In this document: piece after piece, positions 9,184 to 17,524 of the stretch
How positions within the stretch are numbered: the first letter of the stretch is position 1
How the letters are laid out: each line of letters begins with the position of its first letter
Assembly: GCF_002008365.1 (NCBI RefSeq)
Contig: NZ_MRDL01000036.1
Coordinates: forward strand, 62,001-126,000
DNA: 64,000 bases
Direction of reading: 5' to 3'
Source: Rhizobium leguminosarum bv. viciae USDA 2370
GTDB taxonomy: Bacteria > Pseudomonadota > Alphaproteobacteria > Rhizobiales > Rhizobiaceae
Notes under the pieces: generated by a model
Seen by the model: only the letters and a program-made list of their open reading frames with translations
The model's database searches: none
What the model was told of the DNA's origin: nothing
Made by a program: the position numbers and the translations under genes

Positions 9184-10095
9184 ATGACAGGTTCGAGAAA
9201 AGGTGATGAGGGCAGGCGGATCGCCTTTCTCGGCACCGGCCTGATGGGAGCGCCGATGGCTCGCCGGCTGCTCGGCGCGGGTTTTGCAGTCACCGTCTGG
9301 AATCGCGATCCCGGCAAGGCCGAGGCGCTAGCGGGAGATGGCGCGGTTCGCGCGGAAACACCGGCGGATGCCGTTGCAGGCGCCGATGTCGTCATCACCA
9401 TGTTGACCAACGCCGAGGCGGTGAAGGACGTATTGTTCGACCGCGGAGCGGCCGATGCGATGACGCCTGGCGTTACCGTCATCGACATGAGTTCGATTGC
9501 CCCGCATTTTGCCCGCGATCATTCGGCGAGGCTTGCCGACCGCAGCGTCGATCACGTCGATGCGCCGGTATCGGGCGGCGTCGTCGGGGCGGAGGCCGGT
9601 ACGCTGGCGATTATGGCGGGCGGCGACGAAGGCGTGATCGACCGGCTTGCGGATGTCTTTGCCCCGATGGGGCGGGTGACCCGCGTCGGTCCAAGCGGGG
9701 CAGGCCAGCTTGCCAAGCTCGCCAACCAGCAGATCGTCGCGGTGACGATCGGCGCCGTCGCCGAAGCGATGATGCTGATCGAAGCGGGCGGCGGCTCGCC
9801 GGCGGCCTTCCGAGACGCCATTCGCGGCGGCTTTGCCGAGAGCCGTATCCTGGAGCTGCACGGCAAGCGCATGGTCGAACGGCAGTTTACTCCAGGCGGT
9901 TCGTCCAGCAATCAGCTGAAGGATCTGAACGCCGCCATGGAGGCGGCCAAGACCCTGTCGCTGACGCTGCCGCTGACGGCGGCGGTGCACGCCGAATTCA
10001 GCGAATTCGTCGCCAATGGCAATGGCGAAAAGGATCACAGCGCCCTGCTCCTCCATCTCGAAGAGAAGAATGCCCGGCCGGGAGGAGAGAAGTGA
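9184..10095 (+). CDS. NAD(P)-dependent beta-hydroxyacid dehydrogenase (GarR/MmsB-like), 303 aa
   Basis: This belongs to the 6-phosphogluconate / 3-hydroxyisobutyrate dehydrogenase superfamily. The N-terminal Rossmann motif is FLGTGLMGAPMA. The substrate-binding signature is DAPVSGGVVGAEAGTLAIM. The catalytic-lysine region contains GQLAKLANQQ, and an all-helical C-terminal domain follows. A GGGAGGACTGA ribosome-binding site precedes the ATG. The stop overlaps the start of the dehydratase gene (ATGA-type coupling with 4 bp shared), so the two are translated together. With that partner it probably acts on a sugar-acid breakdown intermediate such as tartronate or hydroxy semialdehydes; the exact substrate is inferred. 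Confidence 0.9.
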   Translation: MTGSRKGDEGRRIAFLGTGLMGAPMARRLLGAGFAVTVWNRDPGKAEALAGDGAVRAETPADAVAGADVVITMLTNAEAVKDVLFDRGAADAMTPGVTVIDMSSIAPHFARDHSARLADRSVDHVDAPVSGGVVGAEAGTLAIMAGGDEGVIDRLADVFAPMGRVTRVGPSGAGQLAKLANQQIVAVTIGAVAEAMMLIEAGGGSPAAFRDAIRGGFAESRILELHGKRMVERQFTPGGSSSNQLKDLNAAMEAAKTLSLTLPLTAAVHAEFSEFVANGNGEKDHSALLLHLEEKNARPGGEK

Positions 10096-11876
10096 CGGAC
10101 AGCCATTCGCCGAAACGGCGCCTGCGTTCGCAGGACTGGTTTGACAATCCCGATCATATCGACATGGCAGCGCTCTATCTCGAGCGCTTCATGAATTACG
10201 GCATCACGCCGGAAGAGCTGCGCTCCGGCAAGCCGGTCATCGGGATTGCCCAGAGCGGCAGCGATCTCACGCCCTGCAACAGGGTGCATGTCGAGCTTGC
10301 CAAGCGCGTGCGCGACGGCATTCGCGATGCCGGCGGCATTCCGATCGAGTTTCCGACGCATCCGATCTTCGAGAACTGCAAGCGCCCGACCGCCGCACTG
10401 GACCGCAATCTAGCCTATCTCGGCCTCGTCGAAATCCTCTACGGTTATCCGCTCGACGGTGTCGTGCTGACCACCGGCTGCGACAAGACCACGCCTTCGG
10501 CGATCATGGCTGCTTCGACGGTCGATATTCCGGCGATCGTGCTCTCCGGTGGGCCGATGCTTGACGGCTGGCATGAGGGAGAGCTGGCGGGCTCCGGCAC
10601 GGTGATCTGGCGGATGCGGCGGAAATATGCGGCAGGCGAGATCGATCGGGAAGAGTTTCTTCAGGCGGCGCTCGATTCTGCGCCTTCCGTCGGTCACTGC
10701 AATACGATGGGTACAGCCTCAACGATGAATGCGCTGGCCGAGGCGCTCGGCCTTTCGTTGACCGGCTGCGGCGCCATTCCGGCCGCTTACCGCGAACGCG
10801 GCCAGATGGCCTACCGTACCGGGCGGCGCGCCGTCGAAATCGTGTTCGAGGATCTGAAGCCGTCGGATATCCTGACGCGCGAGGCTTTCCTGAATGCGAT
10901 CCGCACCAATTCGGCGATCGGCGGCTCGACCAACGCGCAGCCGCATCTGGCCGCGATGGCGAAGCACGCCGGCGTCGAACTCCATCCCGACGACTGGCAG
11001 GTGCATGGTTTCGATATCCCGCTGCTGGCCAATGTCCAGCCGGCCGGCGCCTATCTCGGCGAGCGCTTCCATCGCGCCGGCGGTACGCCGGCGATCATGT
11101 GGGAACTGCTGCAGGCCGGAAAGCTCGATGGCAACTGTCGTACGGTGACGGGCAGGACGATAGCCGAGAACCTACAGGGCAAGGAAGCGCGCGACCGCGA
11201 GGTCATCAAGCCGTTCGCTGAGCCGCTGAAGGAGCGGGCGGGCTTCCTCGTGCTCAAAGGCAATCTCTTCGATTTCGCGATCATGAAGATGAGTGTGGTC
11301 TCGGAGGATTTCCGCCGGCGATACCTTGAAGAACCCGGGCACGAGGGCGTCTTCAAGGGCAAAGCGGTGGTTTTCGACGGTTCCGAGGACTATCACAAGC
11401 GCATCAACGATCCCGCACTCGGCATCGACGAAAACACCATCCTCGTTATCCGGGGCGCCGGGCCGATCGGCTGGCCTGGTTCGGCTGAGGTCGTCAATAT
11501 GCAGCCGCCGGATCATCTCCTGAAGCGCGGCATCCGCAGCCTGCCGACGATCGGTGACGGCCGCCAATCGGGCACGGCCGACAGTCCCTCGATCCTCAAC
11601 GCCTCACCGGAAAGTGCCGCCGGCGGCGGCCTCGCCTGGCTTCGTAGCGGGGATATCATCCGCATCGACTTCAACCACGGGCGTTGCGACATGCTGGTCG
11701 ATGACGCAGAGATCGAACGGCGCAAGAGCGACGGCATCCCGCCGGTGCCGGCGGATGCGACGCCGTGGCAGCAGATCTATCGCCGCTCGGTGACGCAATT
11801 GTCGGACGGCGCGGTGCTGGAGGGGGCGACGGAATTTCGTCGGATTGCGAAAAACCCGCCGCGGCACAATCATTGA
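10092..11876 (+). CDS. IlvD/Edd-family sugar-acid dehydratase, probably D-xylonate dehydratase
   Basis: This 594-residue enzyme belongs to the iron-sulfur dehydratases. The three conserved cysteines expected to bind the [2Fe-2S] cluster are Cys62 (LTPCNR), Cys130 (TTGCDKTT) and Cys203 (GHCNTMGT). The N-terminal RSQDWFDNPDHIDMAALYLE and the C-terminal PRHNH closely resemble, from memory, xylonate/arabinonate dehydratases (e.g. the Caulobacter xylose pathway enzyme) rather than the branched-chain amino acid enzyme IlvD. It would remove water from a sugar acid to give a 2-keto-3-deoxy acid. The coupled upstream dehydrogenase fits a catabolic role. No transporter or aldolase is adjacent, so substrate assignment rests on family resemblance. 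Confidence 0.9.
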   Translation: MTDSHSPKRRLRSQDWFDNPDHIDMAALYLERFMNYGITPEELRSGKPVIGIAQSGSDLTPCNRVHVELAKRVRDGIRDAGGIPIEFPTHPIFENCKRPTAALDRNLAYLGLVEILYGYPLDGVVLTTGCDKTTPSAIMAASTVDIPAIVLSGGPMLDGWHEGELAGSGTVIWRMRRKYAAGEIDREEFLQAALDSAPSVGHCNTMGTASTMNALAEALGLSLTGCGAIPAAYRERGQMAYRTGRRAVEIVFEDLKPSDILTREAFLNAIRTNSAIGGSTNAQPHLAAMAKHAGVELHPDDWQVHGFDIPLLANVQPAGAYLGERFHRAGGTPAIMWELLQAGKLDGNCRTVTGRTIAENLQGKEARDREVIKPFAEPLKERAGFLVLKGNLFDFAIMKMSVVSEDFRRRYLEEPGHEGVFKGKAVVFDGSEDYHKRINDPALGIDENTILVIRGAGPIGWPGSAEVVNMQPPDHLLKRGIRSLPTIGDGRQSGTADSPSILNASPESAAGGGLAWLRSGDIIRIDFNHGRCDMLVDDAEIERRKSDGIPPVPADATPWQQIYRRSVTQLSDGAVLEGATEFRRIAKNPPRHNH

Positions 11877-11936
11877 ACTTGAGTTGCTAAAGACTGCGAG
11901 CCCTTTGATCCAAAAGGGGAAGTCGTAACGAACAGT

Positions 11937-11964
11937 TCACCTAGTCACTAGTTCGGTCACTAGG
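11937..11964 (+). promoter_or_regulatory. Short TCACTAG repeats upstream of the GGDEF-EAL gene
   Basis: Three copies of a TCAC(C)TAG element lie within 28 bp. Two are exact copies of GTCACTAG spaced 12 bp apart (11944 and 11956), and a third, TCACCTAG, begins at 11937. The block also reads as a partial palindrome (CCTAGT...ACTAGG). It lies about 70 bp before the start of the cyclic-di-GMP gene. It could be an operator; no known regulator was recognised. Confidence 0.35.
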
Positions 11965-12032
11965 ACAAGGCTTCATTAATGCCGGCTTGAGACCATATTG
12001 CCGTTATACAAGCTTCTAAGGCTGGGACCGCG

Positions 12033-13823
12033 TTGCCAGAGAACAAAGCCACACGATCCGAACGAGAGTTTCAGGATCTTCTGCGTCGGCTCGAACTCGC
12101 TCTCGATGCATCCCAGATTGGTGTCTGGGAGCATAGCATCGAGCAGGACGGGATCTTGTGGGATGCGCAAATGCATCGTCTCTATGAGACCGGCGAGACG
12201 TATCGTCTTGTGCCGGCTTCGCTTTGGTCGAATGCCATCCATCCCGATGATCGTGAGCGGGCCGAAAGCGACTTCGAGCAGGCAATCGCGACGCGCGGCG
12301 CCTATAACTCACAATTCCGTATCGTGCTGCCGAGCGGCGAAATCCGTCATTTGCGTTCGCGCGCGCATTTCTATGTCGATGCGGAAGGTCTGCCCTCCTT
12401 CATTGGCGCCGAATGGGATGTGACTGCCGACGTAATGCTCAACGCGGAACTGGCGCGGCAGAAGGTGGTGGCCGAGGCGAGGGCGCTGGCGCTTGAGGAA
12501 AGCAATGCCCGCATCGAGCATGTCGCCGATCACGACTATCTCACCGGCTTGCCGAACCGGCGCCTTCTCGACAAGCGGCTGGCGGAGCTGCCGGCCGACA
12601 AGAGCATCACGACGCTCGCGGTGCTGCATCTCGACCTCGACCAGTTCAAGCAGATCAACGACAGCCACGGTCATGCGGCAGGCGACGCAGTGCTCAGGGC
12701 AGCAGCCCTTCGCATCACCGCTGCCATTCCTGCAAATGGCATGGTCGCCCGCGTCGGCGGCGATGAATTCGTCATCGTGCTGGTCAATTTTACCGATCTC
12801 ACTGAGCTGAGGCTGATCACCGAGGATGTCCAGCGACGGCTGCGGAAGAAAGTCCGTTTCGGCCAGGAGATGCTGCAATCCGGCGCCTCGATCGGCGTTT
12901 CCTGGAGCGGCGATCGGCGGGCGCGCAACCTGCTGGCCGAATCCGACCTGGCGCTCTACCAGGCCAAGAAGCTCGGACGGAACCGCGTCGAATTTTTCAC
13001 GCGGCAATTGCAGGAGGATCTGCGCTCCAAGCGTCGCCTCGCCGAAGAGCTGAAGCTCGGGCTGGAGCGCGGCGAGATCCTTCCCTATTATCAGGTGCAG
13101 CTCGACGCCCGGACACGGGAAGTCATCGGCTTCGAGGCGTTGGCGCGCTGGAAACATCCCGAGAAGGGCGTGCTTGCCCCAGGGGTATTCCTGAAGATCG
13201 CAGACGAGCACGGACTTGCGGCGGAGATCGACGCGGCGATCCTCAAAAGCGCTCTCGAAGACCGGCTATTCTGGCTGTTGCGCGGCCTTGCGGTTCCGCG
13301 CATCGCTGTCAATATTTCCGCCTCGCGGCTTGCCGATCCGGCGTTGCTCGACAAGCTGAGGAAACTCGACATCCCGCCTGGCGTGATCGTCTTCGAACTG
13401 GTTGAGACGATTTTCCTCGACGACAGCGACGAAAAACTGCTCGATCATATCGGCGATATCAAACAGATGGGCATCGACATCGAGATCGACGACTTCGGAT
13501 CGGGCCATGCCTCGCTCATCGGTCTCGTCAAGCTGCGGCCGAAGAGGCTGAAGATCGACCGGCAGCTCGTCACCGAGGTCGTCAGCTCGGCCGAGCAGCG
13601 GCGCGTGGTGGGTTCGATCGTGGAAATCGCCAAGGCGCTTGATGTCGAGGTGATCGCCGAGGGCATCGAGACCGAGGCGCATGCCGTCGTGCTGGCGCAG
13701 CTCGGCTGCGACGGTCTGCAGGGTTATGCGTTCGGTTATCCCGCACCGGCGGCAGATACAGACCGTCTTTTCTCATCGATGGCGAGCGGGATCGAAAAGC
13801 AGAAGACCGCAATGGGCGGCTGA
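12033..13823 (+). CDS. PAS-GGDEF-EAL cyclic-di-GMP signalling protein, 596 aa
   Basis: This cytoplasmic regulator has an N-terminal PAS-type sensor (about residues 15-135, with a PAC-like end), a short helix, a GGDEF domain with intact GGDEF at residues 242-246, and a C-terminal EAL domain with EAL at 368-370 and DDFGSGHASL later. Both the diguanylate cyclase and phosphodiesterase signatures are complete, so it could make or degrade cyclic-di-GMP; which activity dominates cannot be read from sequence. No membrane segment is visible. The start is a TTG at 12033, chosen because the PAS region needs the full N-terminus and no ATG is better placed. It is monocistronic by spacing. Confidence 0.93.
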   Translation: MPENKATRSEREFQDLLRRLELALDASQIGVWEHSIEQDGILWDAQMHRLYETGETYRLVPASLWSNAIHPDDRERAESDFEQAIATRGAYNSQFRIVLPSGEIRHLRSRAHFYVDAEGLPSFIGAEWDVTADVMLNAELARQKVVAEARALALEESNARIEHVADHDYLTGLPNRRLLDKRLAELPADKSITTLAVLHLDLDQFKQINDSHGHAAGDAVLRAAALRITAAIPANGMVARVGGDEFVIVLVNFTDLTELRLITEDVQRRLRKKVRFGQEMLQSGASIGVSWSGDRRARNLLAESDLALYQAKKLGRNRVEFFTRQLQEDLRSKRRLAEELKLGLERGEILPYYQVQLDARTREVIGFEALARWKHPEKGVLAPGVFLKIADEHGLAAEIDAAILKSALEDRLFWLLRGLAVPRIAVNISASRLADPALLDKLRKLDIPPGVIVFELVETIFLDDSDEKLLDHIGDIKQMGIDIEIDDFGSGHASLIGLVKLRPKRLKIDRQLVTEVVSSAEQRRVVGSIVEIAKALDVEVIAEGIETEAHAVVLAQLGCDGLQGYAFGYPAPAADTDRLFSSMASGIEKQKTAMGG

Positions 13824-14204
13824 ACGGTCGGTGATCCGTTCGCGGGCGACCGTGGTCGCCGCCGGTTTCAACGGCGCCTTTGCCGCGTCGCGGAGGAGAT
13901 TTCGGCCGAAATGCTTTCCTCGCCTTTCAACTTGGCAGGCGATATCTTTTCGGCGCGGCGTTTTATTTGCATCGGCAGGAAGATAATTGGCGCACAAGTA
14001 ATTTTCTTGAGCTTGCAACGGCATTGTTTCATGGTAATTCGGAAACGAAGATTTCTGCATTGCATCGAAAAATGATTATACGCGTCGTCAAGTCCATGAG
14101 CGCGGCTCTCCATCATTCGCAGGTGCAATCGGGGAACTGGGACCTGACAATTGCTTTGCCTTTGCCGGGATGGACTTGCGGGACATTCAATCTAGGAAAG
14201 TCGC
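13824..14204. other. Gene-free interval, 381 bp
   Basis: Between the GGDEF-EAL gene and the GNAT gene no frame shows a recognisable protein, and no repeat of the families seen elsewhere is present. The right half (from about 13960) is richer in A+T than its surroundings and probably carries the promoter of the GNAT gene. Confidence 0.5.
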
Positions 14205-15053
14205 ATGAATTCGGAATTTGCCGTTCGTTCGATGCGGCCCGGCGAACTGGAACTCGTGCTCGAATGGGCGCGTCAGGAGGGCTGGAACCCGGGCCTTGAC
14301 GATTCGCTTGCGTTCCTCGAGGCCGATCCGTCAGGATTTTTCGTCGGCTCGATCGGTGAAGTCCCCGTCGGTTCGATCTCGGTCGTCAAATATGGCGAGA
14401 GTTTCGCCTTCCTGGGCCTCTACATCGTCCATCCCGATTTCCGCGGCAAGGGTTACGGCAAGGCGATCTGGGAGGCGGGCATCGCCAGCGCGGGAGACCG
14501 CACGATCGGTCTCGACGGTGTCGCCGCACAGCAGGACAACTACCGCAAGGCCGGCTTCGAACCCGCCTATTCCACCATTCGCTACGGCGGGGTCGCCAGC
14601 TCCCTGCCAGTCTCGACGCTTGTCGCGCAGTCGGTACTGGATTCACGTCTCGAAGGCCTGCAGCGCTATGATTCGGCGATCTTTCCGCAGCCGCGGGATG
14701 CCTTCCTCACCTCCTGGTGCACCGGCCGTAAGGGCCGCCGTTCGGCGGTGGTGCGCAAGAGCGGTAAGATCCGCGGCTACGGCACGATCCGCCGCTGCTA
14801 CGAGGGCTACAAGATCGGCCCGCTCTTTGCCAATGATGCCGATAGCGCCGCGGCGTTGCTTGCCGAATTGATCCCGGAGGCGAAGGGGGCCGCGGTCTTC
14901 ATCGATATTCCCACGGCGAACCACGAGGCAGTCGCGCTTGCCGAAGGCCTCGGCCTTCAACCGGTGTTCGAGACGACGCGCATGTATCGCGGGCCGGCGC
15001 CGGCCATCCCGCTGAAGCACGTCTTCGGCGTGACAACGTTGGAACTCGGTTAG
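14205..15053 (+). CDS. GNAT family N-acetyltransferase, two-domain, 282 aa
   Basis: The N-terminal half (about residues 5-125) is a GNAT acetyl-CoA-binding domain; motif A is visible as IVHPDFRGKGYGKAIWEAG with the pyrophosphate-binding RGKGYG. The second half (about 150-282) is a smaller domain like those found at the C-terminus of YitH/HPA2-type acetyltransferases. The start at 14205 is followed directly by the conserved FAVRSMRPGE beginning of the fold. It is convergent with the EamA transporter gene, only 3 bp apart. The acceptor substrate is unknown. Confidence 0.88.
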   Translation: MNSEFAVRSMRPGELELVLEWARQEGWNPGLDDSLAFLEADPSGFFVGSIGEVPVGSISVVKYGESFAFLGLYIVHPDFRGKGYGKAIWEAGIASAGDRTIGLDGVAAQQDNYRKAGFEPAYSTIRYGGVASSLPVSTLVAQSVLDSRLEGLQRYDSAIFPQPRDAFLTSWCTGRKGRRSAVVRKSGKIRGYGTIRRCYEGYKIGPLFANDADSAAALLAELIPEAKGAAVFIDIPTANHEAVALAEGLGLQPVFETTRMYRGPAPAIPLKHVFGVTTLELG

Positions 15054-15056
15054 GCT

Positions 15057-15974
15057 CTAATCCATGGGTGAGGCGGGCACGGTCTGTGCCGACGCTTTCG
15101 GACGGCCCTTTTCGGCGATCGCGATGCCGCCCAAGGTGAGCACCAGCGCGATCACATGGAAGGACTGCAGCCTCTCCCCGATCAGGGCGACGGAGAGCAG
15201 CGTTCCGAACACCGGCACGAGATTGATGAAGAGGCCGGCCCGGTTGGCGCCGATTGCGACGACGCCCTTGATATAGAGGATCTGCGCGACCAGCGAGGGG
15301 AAGATCGCCGTATAGAGAGTGATGACCCAGCCGGCCTGGTCCGGCCACTGCGCAGCGCCGCGGCCGACCTCCCAGAGGAGCAGCGGCAGCGAGGTCAGCA
15401 TCGCGCCGAGCGCCGGGACCGCCATCAGCGTGCGCCAGTCGAGCGGCGGCTTCCAGCGCAGGAAGATCGTGTAGACCGAATAGGCGGCAATGGCGATCAG
15501 CATCAGCCCGTCGCCGCGGTTGAGGCCTAGTTGCAGCAGCGTTGAGAGGTCACCATGCGCGGCGGTCAAAGCGACGCCGATCAGCGTCATGCCGAAGCCG
15601 AGACATTGCGCCAGCGAGATGCCGGTGCGGAAGAACATGAAATTCAGCAGGAAGATCAGCATCGGGATGCCGGCCTGCTCAATGGCGACGTTGATCGCCG
15701 TTGTATATTGCACGGCCGAGTAAAGCATGGCGTTGAAAAGGGTGTAGCCGATGACGCCGTAGAAGAGGAGCAGCGGCAGGTTCTTCCTGACCACCGGCCA
15801 GTCCTTCCGCAATTGCGGTACTGAAATCACAGCGATCACCGCCACGGCGAGGAACCAGCGCAGGAAGGTCAGCATCATCGGGCTGATATGCCCGAGCGCG
15901 AGTTTGCCGGCGACGGAGTTGCCGCCCCAGCAAAGGGTGGCGATAACGAGGCAGATATAGGCCGTGGCTTGCAA
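15057..15974 (-). CDS. EamA/DMT-family transporter, 305 aa
   Basis: This is an inner-membrane protein of the drug/metabolite transporter superfamily, with about ten hydrophobic segments arranged as two EamA repeats of five. Examples are CLVIATLCWGGNSVAGKLAL in the first segment and IFPSLVAQILYIKGVVAIGA in the second repeat. Members export amino acids or metabolites; no substrate can be assigned here. It is divergent from purA, the 191 bp between holding both promoters, and ends 3 bp from the GNAT gene on the other strand. Confidence 0.92.
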   Translation of the reverse strand: MQATAYICLVIATLCWGGNSVAGKLALGHISPMMLTFLRWFLAVAVIAVISVPQLRKDWPVVRKNLPLLLFYGVIGYTLFNAMLYSAVQYTTAINVAIEQAGIPMLIFLLNFMFFRTGISLAQCLGFGMTLIGVALTAAHGDLSTLLQLGLNRGDGLMLIAIAAYSVYTIFLRWKPPLDWRTLMAVPALGAMLTSLPLLLWEVGRGAAQWPDQAGWVITLYTAIFPSLVAQILYIKGVVAIGANRAGLFINLVPVFGTLLSVALIGERLQSFHVIALVLTLGGIAIAEKGRPKASAQTVPASPMD

Positions 15975-16165
15975 GAGCGTTCTTCCCGTCTTTCCGCGAT
16001 CGCCGTGCGGCGTTTTGTGAGGGGAAATAGCCTGTCGGCTGCTGATTTGTCACGTAAAAAGCCCAATCTACTGTGACAACAGGGTCGCTTTCCAAAAAAC
16101 AAAGCTTTATAGATGCGCGGGTTTGAGCAGGTGCGCGGTTCCGCGCCGGTAACAGGAAGAGTTGG

Positions 16166-17464
16166 ATGACGAACGTAGTCGTGGTCGGTTCGCAATGGGG
16201 TGACGAAGGCAAGGGCAAGATTGTCGACTGGCTTTCGGAGCGTGCAGATATTGTCGTGCGCTTTCAGGGCGGACACAATGCCGGCCACACGCTCGTCATC
16301 GACGGCACCAGCTACAAGCTCTCGCTGCTGCCGTCCGGCGTCGTGCGTCCCGGCAAGATGGCGGTGATCGGCAACGGCGTCGTCGTCGATCCGCATGCGC
16401 TGATCGCCGAGATCGAAAAGCTCGCCGGTCAGGGTGTGACGATCACGCCCGAAAATCTGCGTATCGCCGACAATGCGACGCTCATCCTGTCGCTGCACCG
16501 CGAGCTCGACGCGATGCGCGAGGATGCCGCATCGAACAGCGGCACCAAGATCGGCACGACGCGCCGCGGCATCGGCCCGGCCTATGAAGACAAGGTCGGC
16601 CGTCGCGCCATCCGCGTCATGGATCTTGCCGATCTCGATAGTCTTTCCGGCAAGGTCGACCGTATTCTGACGCATCACAACGCGCTTCGCCGCGGCCTCG
16701 GTGTCGCCGAAGTCAGCCACCAGGCGATCATGGACGAACTGACCTCGATCGCCGATCGGGTACTGCCTTTCCGTGATACGGTCTGGCTTTTCCTCGACAA
16801 GGAGCGTCGCAAGGGCTCCCGCATCCTCTTCGAAGGCGCGCAGGGCAGCCTGCTCGACATCGATCACGGCACCTATCCCTTCGTCACCTCCTCGAACACG
16901 GTGGCCGGTCAGGCCGCGGCCGGTTCAGGCATGGGACCTGGCTCGCTCGGCTATATCCTCGGCATCACCAAGGCCTATACGACACGCGTCGGCGAAGGCC
17001 CGTTCCCGACCGAGCTGAAGGACGCGATCGGTGAGTTCCTTGGCGAAAAAGGTCATGAGTTCGGCGTGGTGACCGGACGCAAGCGGCGCTGCGGCTGGTT
17101 CGACGCTGCTCTCGTGCGCCAATCGATTGCCACCAATGGCATCACGGGCATCGCGCTCACCAAGCTCGACGTGCTCGACGGTCTCGAGGAATTGAAGATC
17201 TGCGTCGGCTATATGCTCGACGGCGAACAGATTGATCATCTTCCGGCAAGCCAGGGAGCGCAAGCTAGGGTCGAACCGATCTACATCACGCTGGAAGGCT
17301 GGAAGGAATCGACCGTCGGCGCCCGCAGTTGGGCGGATCTGCCGGCACAGGCGATCAAATATGTTCGCCAGGTCGAAGAGCTGATCGGGGCGCCTGTCGC
17401 GCTCTTGTCCACCAGCCCGGAGCGGGATGATACGATACTTGTGACCGATCCGTTTGAGGATTAA
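16166..17464 (+). CDS. purA: Adenylosuccinate synthetase
   Basis: PurA converts IMP, aspartate and GTP to adenylosuccinate, the first committed step of AMP synthesis. The protein has the normal length of 432 residues. The N-terminal GTP-binding loop [11 protein letters not shown] (residues 8-18) is present with the catalytic Asp, followed by [10 protein letters not shown]. Further family signatures are the IMP-binding region [20 protein letters not shown] and [20 protein letters not shown]. It stands alone, followed after 60 bp by a large membrane protein gene, and has no purine-operon partner nearby. Identification is secure. Confidence 0.98.
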   Translation: MTNVVVVGSQWGDEGKGKIVDWLSERADIVVRFQGGHNAGHTLVIDGTSYKLSLLPSGVVRPGKMAVIGNGVVVDPHALIAEIEKLAGQGVTITPENLRIADNATLILSLHRELDAMREDAASNSGTKIGTTRRGIGPAYEDKVGRRAIRVMDLADLDSLSGKVDRILTHHNALRRGLGVAEVSHQAIMDELTSIADRVLPFRDTVWLFLDKERRKGSRILFEGAQGSLLDIDHGTYPFVTSSNTVAGQAAAGSGMGPGSLGYILGITKAYTTRVGEGPFPTELKDAIGEFLGEKGHEFGVVTGRKRRCGWFDAALVRQSIATNGITGIALTKLDVLDGLEELKICVGYMLDGEQIDHLPASQGAQARVEPIYITLEGWKESTVGARSWADLPAQAIKYVRQVEELIGAPVALLSTSPERDDTILVTDPFED

Positions 17465-17524
17465 GCTCACGGGTCACTGTGGAGGATGGTTCGGTAGGGT
17501 ACCGGACTTCTTGAGAAAGTACTG

